A stretch of DNA of 64,000 nt, taken from assembly GCA_905116865.2 (NCBI GenBank), contig CAJHNH020002833.1, positions 1 through 64,000 on the forward strand, read 5' to 3'. Positions 1 through 10,930 of the stretch are shown one piece after another. This stretch comes from Candidula unifasciata (taxonomy: Eukaryota > Mollusca > Gastropoda > Stylommatophora > Geomitridae). Every line of letters starts with the position of its first letter. Position 1 is the stretch's first letter. Made by a program: the position numbers and the translations under genes. Under the pieces are notes generated by a model. That model was not told the origin of the DNA. It did no database searches and saw nothing but the letters and a program-made list of their open reading frames with translations.

Positions 1-230
1 AGAATTCCGACCTAGCAAAATAGATTCAGCTGCTATCTTTGTGCGCTTATTTCGAGAAAAGTATTAGCGTCGATCGTTTATAATGAGTAACAATGTGTTC
101 ACGCTAAGTTTAACCATAAACAGCAAACAAATACTGGAATTGCTTTTTCTCATTCCGTAAAATATCTGCCAACTAAATAAATGTCTTCTAATGTAGCCTT
201 TCTTTTTCCTTTGTTCCTTTATGATTTCTC
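1..230 (+). repeat. Rep-B element, 3' tail (cut by window edge)
   Basis: This stretch lines up with 37840-38025: both carry an aagtttaaccayara block, a cagcaaacaaatac block, and then aactaaataaatgtcttcta or a close variant. It is the far end of the Rep-B family; the rest lies outside the window. No coding potential was seen. Confidence 0.6.
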
Positions 231-274
231 CACTAGCTTTTTTATCAGTCACCGCCTCTTAACATCCCTCAGTG

Positions 275-278
<4 letters not shown>

Positions 279-345
<67 letters not shown>
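279..345. repeat. (AT)n microsatellite
   Basis: About 67 nt of nearly pure AT dinucleotide with one interrupting CA. It follows directly on the Rep-B tail. Confidence 0.95.
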
Positions 346-1980
346 CGGGCATAGGTAGATGAAAATAATAATTGTAGTGTGTGTAATAGACATGGACCCG
401 GGGGAGCGCTCATTGCGCTAGCCTCATCTGACACGGTCTACATACAATTAAAAAAAAAAAAAACAGACGATAGTCCAACAAGACGTGCTCTGATAGTCAG
501 ATTACAACCAACTCCTTAGAGGCACGGGATTGGAGGCTACACCAGGTTGTTGCGGCCGTTAAGGATTTACCACTTTGTATCTGAAACTAGGTATCTAGGA
601 TTGCCTGTTGGTCTGTCACCCGGACCTCATTTGTTTTTAAACTCAGTGTGTCAAATCTTCAGATAGCAGTCTGTTGGTGGACGTGACACAGAAGATCGAT
701 ACAGAGAACATTTGATTCTAAAACTGAGTCCAGTAAAAGATCTTTTTTTTAAAATTATATCGGGCATCTGATGCTAAACTCGTATTTTTGTTTACCAATC
801 GTCAACATCACGTGGGCCGCCCTTACTTCCAGGAGATCACCGGGTACTCATTTCCGAGATATAAAAACACCAATTAGTAAGGCGGTGTCCAGACTGTCGG
901 CAAGTCTACTTTGGTAGGGAAAATTATCCTGGTATGTGGCATGCACTCGTTTAATCAAATGCGAGTACTGAAAGGTCATATGTTAAAAAAAAAATGACTA
1001 AATAAATGGAAATTATAACAATATAAACAGAACTTTTTTTTGTTTGCCATATAGGCTATGAAAATAATCATTACGCTTCGCTGCAATGTGAACTGATTTC
1101 CAAACAATGTCCACGCAAGCGTCAACTACTGTGTCTTCTATTTTGTTTAGTATACACAAAATATAAGTGAAACAAAGAGCAAAGAAACTGGCAGCTGTAG
1201 GGAGGCAACAGAACCCGTGCAACTGTAAATGATAGAGTCCGTCCAGAAGTCAAATAGGCTGAAACTTTGTCAGTCGGCCGTTTAAATACCCCAGTGGCCT
1301 GATTTTTCCAGCGTTAGCGTCTAACACTAATAAATGGTAATGTTTCTCCTTTGGCCTGTTGGCCTGTTGGCCATTTCAAAACCAGAATAAATCCAAGATC
1401 TGCAGGCTGCTGAACCGTATGTTTCCAACCTGTTACACTAAAAATATAGTTTCCCTAAATGTAGGAAAATGAAGCTAATTTATAACTGATAGATGTCCTG
1501 TTTCTGCTAACAGCTGAGGCCGACCGGGTTTCACTAAAACTGAAAATTATTGGAAAGCCTGCATATTTCTGATAATCCAGATAACCTTTTTTATTGTTTC
1601 CCATATTGTCTCAACTGATCGTTGATGCCTCTTTTGATGACCTGATTCTCATTGATTCTCTCTGAAAGTAAAATTGATTACTAAATTATCTAAGTTTCCT
1701 TATAAATTACCAAGCACAGTGGCTAGGACCTTTTTTATTCTCAACAGGGTAACCATGCTATCCCAATTCTTCCAAGTTCCTACCCCTCGCTCAACAATTA
1801 ACCGGCGTTTCTGGTTCAGCCCAACATAAAACTGGTAATTAAGGCGTGTTCCTTCACATGATGCGTTTCTGTCTGGAACACAGAACAAAAGCATTCGCCG
1901 GATGTCAAACATTTACAACTGTACACAATTTCACATGTTTTACAGCATTTTTATCTAAAATGGTCAGATGTGTTTATGTG
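346..1980. other. No gene recognised
   Basis: AT-rich sequence with only short random reading frames. A stretch near 795-845 (acttccaggagatcaccgg) weakly recalls the body of the SINE-G copy at 44155-44420, so an eroded SINE is possible. Nothing else was recognised. Confidence 0.5.
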
Positions 1981-1982
1981 AT

Positions 1983-2050
1983 GTTTGTGTGTGTGTGTGT
2001 ATTTGTGTGTTAGTGTGTGATTATATATGTGTGTCTGTGTGTGCGTGTGT
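1983..2050. repeat. GT-rich microsatellite
   Basis: Imperfect (GT)n with AT and TC interruptions. Confidence 0.85.
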
Positions 2051-2199
2051 ATGTTTGAGTACCTATACATGGATTAGAAGAACTAGGTAATAAGGTACAT
2101 ACATACACAGGTGCAATATGATAACTGGATGATATGGTACATAATATATTGGGTGCAATAAAACATAAGGAAAGTTTTAGAAGGCACATTGACAGATGC

Positions 2200-2535
2200 A
2201 CAAGAAAGATCGGCCCATGGTGTTGGGAAAAATGTGTAGAGACGACGGCTTGTCATTTACCACAGACAAAGAGGAGGAGGTGGCTTTCCTGAAGAGTTTC
2301 ATTTCACAGCCAGATTACAATGGTGAAGACACATATATAAAGTTAGAGAAGATATGGCAACGACAATAAAGATCAAACAATATGAAGACGTCATACAGGT
2401 GGAAGATGTAAAACATGTTATGAAATGGCTAAAGAAACTTCGCCCGGACGAGATGGGGATAGATAGACATGAGGGACATGAGGGACATGAGGGATGCAGA
2501 CCTTTTGGAGATGGCTGCCTGTTTCAACAAGACCA
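2200..2535 (+). pseudogene. LINE remnant, linker between endonuclease and RT
   Basis: Short plus-strand pieces in different frames read like the region just before a LINE reverse transcriptase. One contains EDVKHVMKWLKKLRPDEMGID; near 2490-2540 another frame reads DADLLEMAACFNKTIR. Frameshifts and a small gggacatga triplication (about 2471-2495) break it. It lies about 300 nt before the RT fragment at 2838 and may be part of the same element or a different one. Family assignment is by pattern only. Confidence 0.4.
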
Positions 2536-2837
2536 TTAGGAAACCGTTACAGCATAGGACAAATCAAAGTCACAACATTTTGTTATAGCTTGTACACTAC
2601 TAATATTATAACAGAAGATTTTGGAGAAAAAGGGGTCACGATGCGGATAATGGTGGTATGTATGGGTGATAAAGATACTTCTGGTGTGTGGTTGTGATGA
2701 CGGTATTTTTACATTGTCCAGTGGTTGTTTTTTTTTTTTTTTTTGTAAATGACTTGCGCTAGTTTCATCATGTTTGTGATAATGTCGTTTACATTTTTGT
2801 TTTGTTTGTTGATTAAAGTGATAAACTGTAAATACCT

Positions 2838-4350
2838 TGGATGAAATAGAAAAAGTCATTAAGCAGTCTCACAAATATAAAGCACCAGGAGCTGATAGAT
2901 TACCAACATAAATAATTCAAACAGCAGGTGAAAGCAGCATCAGATGGCTTCACAGAATATTTAATGCAGCATTGGTACAACAAACTGCCTCTATTGATTG
3001 GCAACATGTAATAGTTATACCATTGTGGAAGAACAAAGGAAGCAAACGAGAATGCTGTCAATACTGAGGCATCTCTCTTTTAAGCCATGTTGGCAAAATG
3101 TATGCCAAGATAATAGAAACAAGACTGAGACCAGTGATAGAACCACAGCTGGCAGAAGAACAGATGGGATTTAGGAGAAATAGAAGCTGCACAGATGCAA
3201 TCTTCACACTTAAACAGTTAATAGAAAAGAACATTGAATACAATAAGAACTTATTTGTGGCATTCGTAGACCAGGAGAAGGCACATGACAGAGTCGACAG
3301 ACAATTATTATGGAAAGTAATGGCAATATATGGAGTAAGCGAACACCTCATCGAAGTGTGCAAAAGTTTATACAGGTATTGTAGAAGTGTAGTTAGAATA
3401 AATCAGGGAACATCTCATCCATTCACAGTAACATCTGGACTAAGACAGGGGTGTGTCTTATCACCACTGCTGTTTATCACCTACATCGACAGTATATGCA
3501 AGAATGCCAAGCCCATGAATGAAAATGTTAGTAAGATCAACGAATTACTCTTTGCAGATGACCAGGCTTTGAAAGCAGATACATGCATGAAATTTCAACA
3601 ACATCTAACATCCATGAATGAAGAATGTAAAGCAAATAATATGAGAATCAACACTGAAAAGACAGAAGTAATGTCAATAGAAAAAAGAAGACATATCTAA
3701 ACATAGCAATAGAGTGCAAAGGCATTTAACAGGCATCTGAGTTTAAATATCGGGGAACTACATTTACCGAAGATGGGAAATTGGATAAAGAAATTAACAT
3801 TAGATGCAGTAAAGCAAGCCAAGTATTTGGACAGCTAGTCCCCCTCTTACAGCATAAGACAATCCCTATCAGCACAAAGAGACATCCTATTCAAAGCATA
3901 TTTATTCCAACTCTGTGCTACCAGTGCCAAACATGGTCACCCACAACAAACCATAAAAGACAGTTAGTAACCATGGAACTGATATGTCTGAGAAGGGCTG
4001 TGGGAGGGACCATAAGAGATAAGATCAGGAATGAGATCATAAGAGAAAAAGTCGAGACAGAACCAATTCTAAATTACATACGAAGACAGCAAGTGAAATG
4101 GTTTGATCACTTGGAGAGAATGCCTTGTGACACCATACCATACAAAGCATACATGGAAAGAGAAGAAGGACGTAGAGCACGAGGTAGACCAAGAACAAGA
4201 TGGAAGGATAACATCAGATAAACTCTACAACAGCACGATGTGCCTATGGTCGAGGCGGCCAGAAGAGCTAGGGACAGAACCTCATATCTCCCTCGACACC
4301 CACAGCGGTAAAAGAGGAAGTGAAGAAAAAGCAGTGAAGAAGAGATAAAC
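2838..4350 (+). pseudogene. RTE-type LINE (RTE-3), reverse transcriptase and C-terminus, broken
   Basis: Non-LTR reverse transcriptase fragment lacking its endonuclease half. Translation from 2838 gives a linker with KAPGA, then in-frame stops near 2908 and 3064, then an open stretch 3098-3700. That stretch has RT motif A (FVDQEKAHDRVD), motif B (GLRQGCVLSPLLF) and motif C (FADD), so the catalytic aspartates remain. The frame is lost between 3700 and 3781, and a second open stretch (3781-4221) gives the RTE C-terminal signature: RNEIIREK, then WFDHLERMP, then RGRPRTRWKDNIR. The 3' end (4130-4348) is closely matched by a minus-strand copy at 30719-30962. RTE/BovB-like assignment rests on the C-terminal pattern. 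Not functional. Confidence 0.85.
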
Positions 4351-4380
4351 TAACAAGTGTATGTTTTGAAATGATAATGA

Positions 4381-4565
4381 CGGATTACTGAACATGTTTT
4401 ACATCGTATAGATCAAGCTCTGCCCTGTCTATATCTTTTCCTCTACTAGATAATACAGACACAGCCAGTATGTCAGCTTCTTCATTTCCCTTCACCCTGT
4501 GTGTCTCGGTGTGTACATCCAAGTTAGTTTCTTGAGGCAGGGCATACATCTGGATGCTGCGAACT
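4381..4565 (-). pseudogene. LINE RNase H domain fragment
   Basis: The minus strand reads HRVKGNEEADILAVSVLSS followed by RGKDID, the end of a LINE RNase H domain (usual form GHxGVxGNExAD). The first histidine region is displaced. A near copy occurs at 29094-29240, where more of the domain survives. It belongs to the RNase H-bearing LINEs (I/Nimb-like by pattern), a different group from the RTE fragment next to it. Confidence 0.7.
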
Positions 4566-4616
4566 TAGTTTTTTCTTCAAGCGTTTTGTTCCTGGGTTGA
4601 TAGCTCGTGTTTATCT

Positions 4617-4963
4617 GGAAATAGACTGATTTACATTTTAAATATATGTGGGGAGGGGCGGGGGAGGTTAAAAGAGAAGCGTAATAGACTGGAATCCACG
4701 ATTGCTGGTCCCCTTATTGTGCTATGCCCTTTTGGCTGGTTTGCCTCAGAGCGTCAGGTGGCCATTGGTGGGTTCCGTCGGTTTTAACTGAAAATAGACG
4801 GGTTTACATTTTAAGCATGTGTCGGAAGGGAGGTAAAAAAAATGAAAATGCATAATAGAGTGGAATCCACGAGTGCTGGTTCCCTTCTTGTGCTATGCCC
4901 TTTTAGCTGGTTTGCCTTGGAGCGTCAGGTGGCCTTTGGTGGGTTCCGTCGTTTTTTTTTTTT
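4617..4963. repeat. Tandem duplication of a 172-bp block
   Basis: Two adjacent copies (about 4617-4788 and 4789-4963) share blocks such as ggaatccacga, ctatgcccttttrgctggtt and gcgtcaggtggcc. The second ends in a run of T, which would be a poly(A) tail on the minus strand. It could be a duplicated LINE 3' UTR on that strand. No coding potential. Confidence 0.75.
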
Positions 4964-5184
4964 TTTCTGAAAATACACTAAGAAAAATTTATGTTATTTG
5001 GTTTGTTTTAGTCTGAGTAATTCGCCTGTGGTAGAGATGGAGTGGAGATAGTATAGGTACAATAGCAGGAATGCTTTTCAGAGGACATACAGTGAGGTCG
5101 GAAGAGTGAGTGAGAGGTAAAGTTGCTTCTGTTGTGGGTGCTGGTATTCGCTGGATCTGGTCACATCATGATGAGGGGTGGCTC

Positions 5185-5690
5185 TCAGATCGCCTTCCCA
5201 GTTCTGGATATGAACTGCTTCACAAGTCGCTGGACCTTGTCGTCGCAGCTTACACCGAGGCAGTTTTCAATTGTCATTGGTTGCTTTGTGGCTCTGAAGT
5301 GCAGCACGAGCTCTTGTCTCTCTATTTCGTGGTGTTTACAGGTTAGTATGAAGTGCTCCATGGAGTTAGGGGCCCTGCATTCCTCGCACACAGGAGTGCG
5401 GAATCGGTCTGGCCAGCGCCCTAGTCGCATCTTCCACAATTTTCGAATGGCAGGAATTTTGGTCGGTTTAGTCACTTGATTCTTGGGACTGGGTTTGTTG
5501 AGTAGTTTGTAGGCAGCTCTGCCTTTGTCGCTGGTCGACCACTGCTGGGACCATTCTCTGAATATTTTGCTTTTGATTATTGCTTTCAGCTCAGTTTTGC
5601 CCAGACCCTGGTGTCCACTGCTTTTATTATCCAGGACCACCCTCCCATAAGGTGTCATTTGATTTTGAGCAGCTTTCTGAGACAAGTTAT
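5185..5690 (-). pseudogene. LINE C-terminal domain with zinc-finger-like motif
   Basis: A 166-residue open frame on the minus strand without close internal breaks. It contains CEECRAPNSMEHFILTCKHH, the CCHC-type motif found downstream of RNase H in I-like LINEs, preceded by a basic stretch RKLWKMRLGRWPDRFRTPVC. The order RNase H then zinc finger is expected on one strand, yet the RNase H scrap at 4381-4565 lies downstream, so the two pieces are not one simple insertion. The N-terminal part (5609-5690) is shared with 29640-29740. Confidence 0.7.
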
Positions 5691-6100
5691 ATGAAACTGA
5701 TTCAACATTTTAGCATGCCGCTTATACACAGTCCACGTAGAGCAGTACTGGGAGAGTTAAGCTCATGTGATAACATGATACTGATTGAGAGCTTTGTATA
5801 TGTTTTTACATCGTATATATCACCTCAGCTTAACCTTCTTCCATTCTCCTTTGCTCATATCTTTCATGCTAATAATTATAAGGTACATCTTTGTGTACCT
5901 GTCATAAATGTTGCAATTGCTGTTCCCTTTAGAGCGATGTTAAACATTGTTAACAGTCGTGATGTTAACAAAAAGTTTACAATGTTTTTGCTGTTAGATG
6001 TTATCTCTCAAGAAGCAGCATCGATTTTACCAAATAACAATTTTGCCCAAATCTGACATCTTGTTTTTGCTGCAGGTTAATACAATATATTTGGATCCTA
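5691..6100 (+). repeat. Rep-A copy 1
   Basis: Matches 29720-30115 closely (gagagctttktata, cagcttaaccttct, then hairpin, then gttaacaraaagttt and caatwtntttrgatcctatta) and 43440-43760 more weakly. The element is cut off by the CATA microsatellite. Contains hairpin H1. Confidence 0.8.
5881..5900 (+). repeat. Hairpin H1
   Basis: AGGTACA-tctttg-TGTACCT, a perfect 7-bp palindrome with a 6-nt centre, followed by gtcataaatg. Confidence 0.85.
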
Positions 6101-6114
6101 TTACACACATACAT

Positions 6115-6775
6115 ACATACACACACACACACATACACACACACACATACATACATACATACATACATACATACATACATACATACATACATACATACAT
6201 ACATACATACATACATACATACATACATACATACATACATACATACATACATACATACATACATACATACATACATACATACATACATACATACATACAT
6301 ACATACATACATACATACATACATACATACATACATACATACATACATACATACATACATACATACATACATACATACATACATACATACATACATACAT
6401 ACATACATACATACATACATACATACATACATACATACATACATACATACATACATACATACATACACACAGTCATGCACACTGACCCACCCTCAAAAAT
6501 ACACAATCAGAGACACACGCAAAAAAGCCACACACATACAGAGAGACACAGACACACTCACCTATACAGACACACGCCTATAAAGACACACACACACACA
6601 CACACAGACACACACACACAAACACACACATATACGCATGTAGCGCACAAAAAGACATCTAGAAACACAGACACAGACGAACACAGACATAAACCCACAC
6701 AGACACACACACACGCAGCCACACGCACCCATACAGACACATAAACACATGTAGGCAGAGTCACAAACACATAAC
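6115..6775. repeat. (CATA)n microsatellite with CA-rich flank
   Basis: About 80 uninterrupted CATA units (roughly 6146-6466), preceded by (CA)n and followed by 300 nt of imperfect CA-rich sequence. Long reading frames cross it in several frames only because a 4-nt unit without a stop codon stays open. Confidence 0.97.
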
Positions 6776-6779
6776 CTGG

Positions 6780-7405
6780 GGAGAAGTTATAACTGTGATA
6801 ACCGTCACGGCCACCAGCCCAGTGTAAGGTGAAGTTTTGTTCACGTAGGGAGTTAGTTATAATTTGAATATCAAAGCAAGGGTTTGTTTTACCATGGCCT
6901 CTTGTAAACTGTATCAGTTGAGGCTATCACATTGTTCAGTCAACTCACTGATGACACGTATTTAATACACATTACAATTTTTAGGTACAACAACATGTAC
7001 CTGCCAAAAATAGGATGAAAAACCAAAAATAGTCTATAATTTGTACAGGGCAACAGTCCGTGAAACCGCCCAAGCACTTGCTAAAATTTTGCTTTTTAAT
7101 TTCATCCTTAAAAAAAAAAAAAAAAATGACACACTGATCAATTGTAGAGTTTTACTCATTATTGCTTGTTAGTAGAGGATGATTAGATATTCTGAAGTAA
7201 TTGAAACTGTATATTAGAAAAAAAAAAACACCATTAAATTACACCTACGGTTTCCTAACCCCAACATATGTGGTATGATTTCCCTTCAGACAGGTTTTGT
7301 TGATAATGTTTGTATCCCTTGATTAGTGAAACTCGTGAATTGCAAATGATGAGTGAATCGATGCAGGTAAATGCAACTTTAAACTACAATCAGTAATCCC
7401 ACAAG
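6780..7405 (+). repeat. Rep-A copy 2
   Basis: Upstream flank aatacacattacaat matches the copy at 32815. Then come hairpin H2, about 270 nt of AT-rich body, and the Rep-A end block: tttcccttcaga, ttgttgat, ttgtatcccttgattagt (7279-7330). The same end block occurs at 33148-33200. Confidence 0.85.
6983..7002 (+). repeat. Hairpin H2
   Basis: AGGTACA-acaaca-TGTACCT followed by gccaaaaatag. Confidence 0.9.
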
Positions 7406-7726
7406 CTTGGCAAGAATCACAATCATGTGTCCTTACTGTTTCCATGACAATGCACTTTTATATTTGACAATTTTGCTGGTACAATGGACCAAAGCGTCAT
7501 GTTTCTCTGAAGTGTTTAGGCTGTTTAATTATCATTTGTTCTTACACGGATACCATTTGCTGTTATGGAACAAATACTACATTTGTGTAACCTCACAGGC
7601 GTATCGGAGGCAAGCAGTAGTGCCACTTTTCTTTGACAAAAAACATCCAAAACGGAGTAAAAAAATATCTTAAAATATCTAAATTTGCGGGGAAAACATC
7701 TAGAAAAAAAATCCAAATGAAAAAAG

Positions 7727-8038
7727 TCACAAATTACATAGCAATTGACATGACTTATCCGATAGAATCACGTTCTCGTCTTTACTGAAGTCTGCCTTAC
7801 AAGATCCACAGGATAAATTTAGCTGGTATGATGAAGTTGAAGCTTCAGATCCAAAATGACTCTGGTATGCTTTAGCTGTTCCAATTTCTTGTAATTCCCA
7901 ACCAGGGAGCTGATAAGTGGAACATCCTTTTTCTACTCTTATAAGGCAACATTTTATTGTCAAGATAGCATTTAAAATGTCAAATGGCATCCTGTTTCTT
8001 AGGTTAGATTTGATAAACTTACTCGAAATGAAAAACAT
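7727..8038 (-). pseudogene. Possible hAT transposase C-terminal remnant
   Basis: A 103-residue minus-strand frame starting at a real ATG. Residues 16-45 (RMPFDILNAILTIKCCLIR and on) resemble the C-terminal dimerisation region of hAT-type transposases, where a short NR-M-AILTIK-like helix is typical. No catalytic residues are present. The similarity is a pattern impression; it may equally be an unknown or chance frame. The surrounding 7405-8100 holds nothing else recognised. Confidence 0.3.
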
Positions 8039-8104
8039 CTACCATCCAAACGTCAAAAACGTCATCTAATTGCAAGGGAAAACATCTAAATCTGGATGTA
8101 AAAC

Positions 8105-8240
8105 ACTGGAGGCAAGGGTAAGGTAGTGGTTAGGCTCTTGCCGTCAGGTCCCACAGTCTTGGCTTCCAATCCACATGGAGACGGATGTTTTATTTATAAC
8201 TGATCTTGGCTCCAAGGTCGACCAGTCAAAAATAAATAAA
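8105..8240 (+). mobile_element. SINE-like fragment with tRNA-type head
   Basis: Begins ggtaaggtagtggttaggctcttg (A-box region, compare gaggtagtggtcaatcacttg at 31645) followed by cttccaatcc in B-box position. Short and degraded; no tail or target duplication found. Confidence 0.4.
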
Positions 8241-8640
8241 TCTATACGACCACTTAGTTAGGAAACCTGCAAATTACTAGCTGAGATTTTAAATACCATA
8301 CAACAACCCATATTAAATGGTAATTTGACTTTCCCATGCACTGGGTAATAGTGTATTAGTTAAATATCTTCAGTATTTTTTGCCCGCTGACCATTTCCAT
8401 GCTATACTAATTGCGGCACAGATGCAACTTTAAGGGCGGGGGTAGCAATGTGCCTCACTTTTGCCCGCCCATGTGGTCAAAGTGAGGCTCAAGTGATTTC
8501 ACGTCACTTGGTGGCTCATGTACAGTTCCGGGTGAGTTGTAGCTGTGTGTCTGTGAGTGGTGGTGCACACGGAGCATGGCCATGCCAGCAGGGTTGGGCG
8601 GGGCGAGGACCCGGTAGTTATATAGTAGAATAATTAAATC
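8241..8640. other. No gene recognised
   Basis: AT-rich, then locally G-rich (8430-8620). Only short chance frames. Confidence 0.5.
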
Positions 8641-9437
8641 TAGGGGTAGTGCTGTACCGAATATTCGCTTCGTATTCGCTTCGGGGCCGAATAGTGGACC
8701 TAATAACTATTCGGTATTCGGCCGAATAGTTGCGGTCGGGCTAAATACGAATAGTGGTTCTCCTAATCCTGTTTCTGCATACACTGTGATGGACAGAAAT
8801 AACTCTCTCATAAACACAATAGTTACTGTTGCCTGGAGTAGTGTGTGTCTGTGAGTGTACGTGTGGTGGGTGTGTGTGTGTGTCTGTGTGAGAGACAGAG
8901 AGAGAGAGAGAAAGAAAGACAGATAGAGGGGAGGGGAGAGAGATCATGCATTTTTTGTTTTTTCAGGGTGTCTTCTCCAAAATCAAATCTGAAGATATTG
9001 CTAACGAGAATATGGAGGTGCGTTTAAATTACATTGAACAAAAGGCCGAGCGAACGATGGTTTTGAAAGAGTCTGGAGCCCGAAGACAACTAATCACAGA
9101 CACCAGAAGGAGACAGTCGTCATTTTTCAGCCATGTTATGAGAAGAGGGAAAATGGAACATTTGGTGACCACTGGAAAGATCTGTGGAAGGAGGGATAAA
9201 GGAAGACAACGATAGAAGATTTTTGACAGTATTGTTGCAAGGCATGGAGGTGTGTCAGCACACGAACTGATATATGCTGCAAGAGATAGCAGATGGTGGA
9301 GAGGCATGATCGCACACGCCAGTCGGCAAGTCACCTGATGATGATGATACACTATTCGTATTCGTATTCGGCCGAATAGTTTGTCCCACTATTCGTATTC
9401 GGCCGAATAGTGAAAATCACTATTCGGTACAGCCCTA
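8641..9437. mobile_element. Terminal-inverted-repeat element with CCGAATAGT subterminal palindromes
   Basis: Left end TAGGGGTAGTGCTGTACCGAATA and right end (reverse complement) TAGGGCTGTACCGAATA agree except for a 5-nt insertion. Inside each end lie repeated ACTATTCG / CCGAATAGT palindromes (8685-8755 and 9350-9425). Ends beginning TAGGG with subterminal repeats recall hAT elements, but no 8-bp target duplication is clear. The interior holds a GT/GA microsatellite (8845-8940) and an RTE fragment, and no transposase. Confidence 0.7.
8960..9352 (+). pseudogene. RTE-type LINE (RTE-1) C-terminus and 3' end
   Basis: Reads MVLKESGARRQLITDTRRRQ, then SSFFSHVMRRGKMEHLVTTG, a stop after GRRDKGRQR, and then in another frame HGGVSAHELIYAARDSRWW and MIAHASRQVT with a stop at TGA. 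This is the C-terminal end of an RTE reverse transcriptase. It finishes in TGATGATGATGAT (9339-9351), the short tandem tail usual for RTE LINEs. A heavily 5'-truncated copy nested in the inverted-repeat element above; the same family is seen at 34640-35240. Confidence 0.8.
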
Positions 9438-9439
9438 GT

Positions 9440-10459
9440 ATTAATTGGTTTCGTTGTAGGGGATAACAAGTACATATTTTCTGAATAAAAGACAAAAAAA
9501 AAAATTGTAAAATATGGGAGCAGGTGTACGCTGGCGCCAACGGGAATCAATCACCACCATCATGTATCTTGTTAGCAGACGTGGGTGATCATCTCTTGGA
9601 CTGATGTGGTGTCTGTTGTTAGCTGATGAGCAGATCGTTATGGTGGCGTATAGATACGAGATGATCAAGGTGCCACTTATTCCATCTGCCCATCTTCGTG
9701 CTGATAGACCACTGCGTCTCTTTCTGCTATTCTGTCTAGTCATCTGTAATGCTTAATGAGACAATCTTCCTTCAGATCTTTTAGTATGTATGTTTGTTTT
9801 TTCCTTGTCCATGGTATTCTGAGAATCTTTTCTGAGAATTTCTTGGTTGCTGTTTGTATAAGACAAATCTCAAGACAGAGAGGTAAAAAAAAAAAATCTC
9901 ACTAAACAAGAAACAGCATTGACAAAAGGCATTTATTTCAATTGTTCGCCAACTAAATAAACGTGTCTCGCAGAAACTCTGGTGGACAAATGTTAAACCA
10001 TTAGGAAAAGTCAGCAGGGGTGATCACAAAATACACATTAATGAGACTGTAATTCAAGGGTACATATGTATATGTGTATGTATGTTGAAAATATAAACAC
10101 ATATTATTGACTACTTGTAGCAGTCACGAACTCTCTACAAACAGCAAACAACTAACAGACATTCTGTATTTTGTTTGTAGATGGGACTATTGTTTTAACG
10201 ACAAATATTTAATCAAGGGGATTGCTTTGCCTTATGGGAAATGTGGCTAGATACACAAAAATTATCTTTGTTATCGTATCTGTTACGGTTCTTTAACATT
10301 TTTGACTTATTCATCGTAGAGACACATGTTGGTCTCTTACAAAGATTAAGACACGTTTGAGTGAACAAATTATCATCCTCGGATCCATTAATAATGTCAA
10401 TGGATGGTTTAGTAACATATAGGGCCGCTATGGAGACACGTGACACCATCGTCTCGTCA
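9440..10459. other. No gene recognised
   Basis: The minus strand of 9440-9743 holds a 100-residue frame with RKRRSGLSARRWADGIS, which faintly recalls a LINE C-terminal RGRPxxRW motif, but it cannot be supported. The rest is AT-rich with a short GTATAT run near 10063. Confidence 0.4.
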
Positions 10460-10930
10460 CACTCATGTCATAAATAATCTAAAGATATTGGTTTAATGTG
10501 AGAACAACAATGTCCTATGTCATATAATAAATAAACATACTGGTCTAATGTAAGAACAACAATGGCTCAAGTCATGTAATAAATAAAGATATTGGGCTAA
10601 TGTGAGAACAGCAATTTATCATGCCATACAATAACTAAATATATTGGTTTAATGTGAGAGCAACAATGTCTAATGTCATATAATAACTAAATGAATTGTT
10701 TTAATGTGAGAACAACAATGGCTTATGTCATATACTAACTAAAGATATTGGTCTAACCTGAGATCAGCACTGTTTCACGTCAACAAATAATTAATTATAC
10801 TTGTTTAATGTAAAAACAACAACGTCTCTATCAAACAATAATTACAGATACTGGTCTAATGTGAGAACAGCAATTGATCATGCCACACAACAATGTGCAG
10901 TTTGACAACATAAATGGCTTATGTCATGTG
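10460..10930. repeat. 52-bp minisatellite, about 9 units
   Basis: Units centred on ggtctaatgtgagaacaaca recur with a 52-nt period (checked at 10501, 10553, 10605 and 10657). Units differ by substitutions. Single copies of the core gatattggtctaatgt lie inside foldback elements at 49815 and, altered, at 55410, so the array looks like an expansion of a unit that those elements carry once. Contiguous units without spacers, hence not a CRISPR. Confidence 0.85.

Noticed and set aside
5998..6744. Long reading frames of YIHT or MYVC repeats in several frames
   Set aside because: They are translations of the CATA and CA microsatellite, which lacks stop codons; open in many frames on both strands.
10460..10930. 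CRISPR-like regular repeats
   Set aside because: Units are contiguous and diverged, with no unique spacers of constant length; eukaryotic context.
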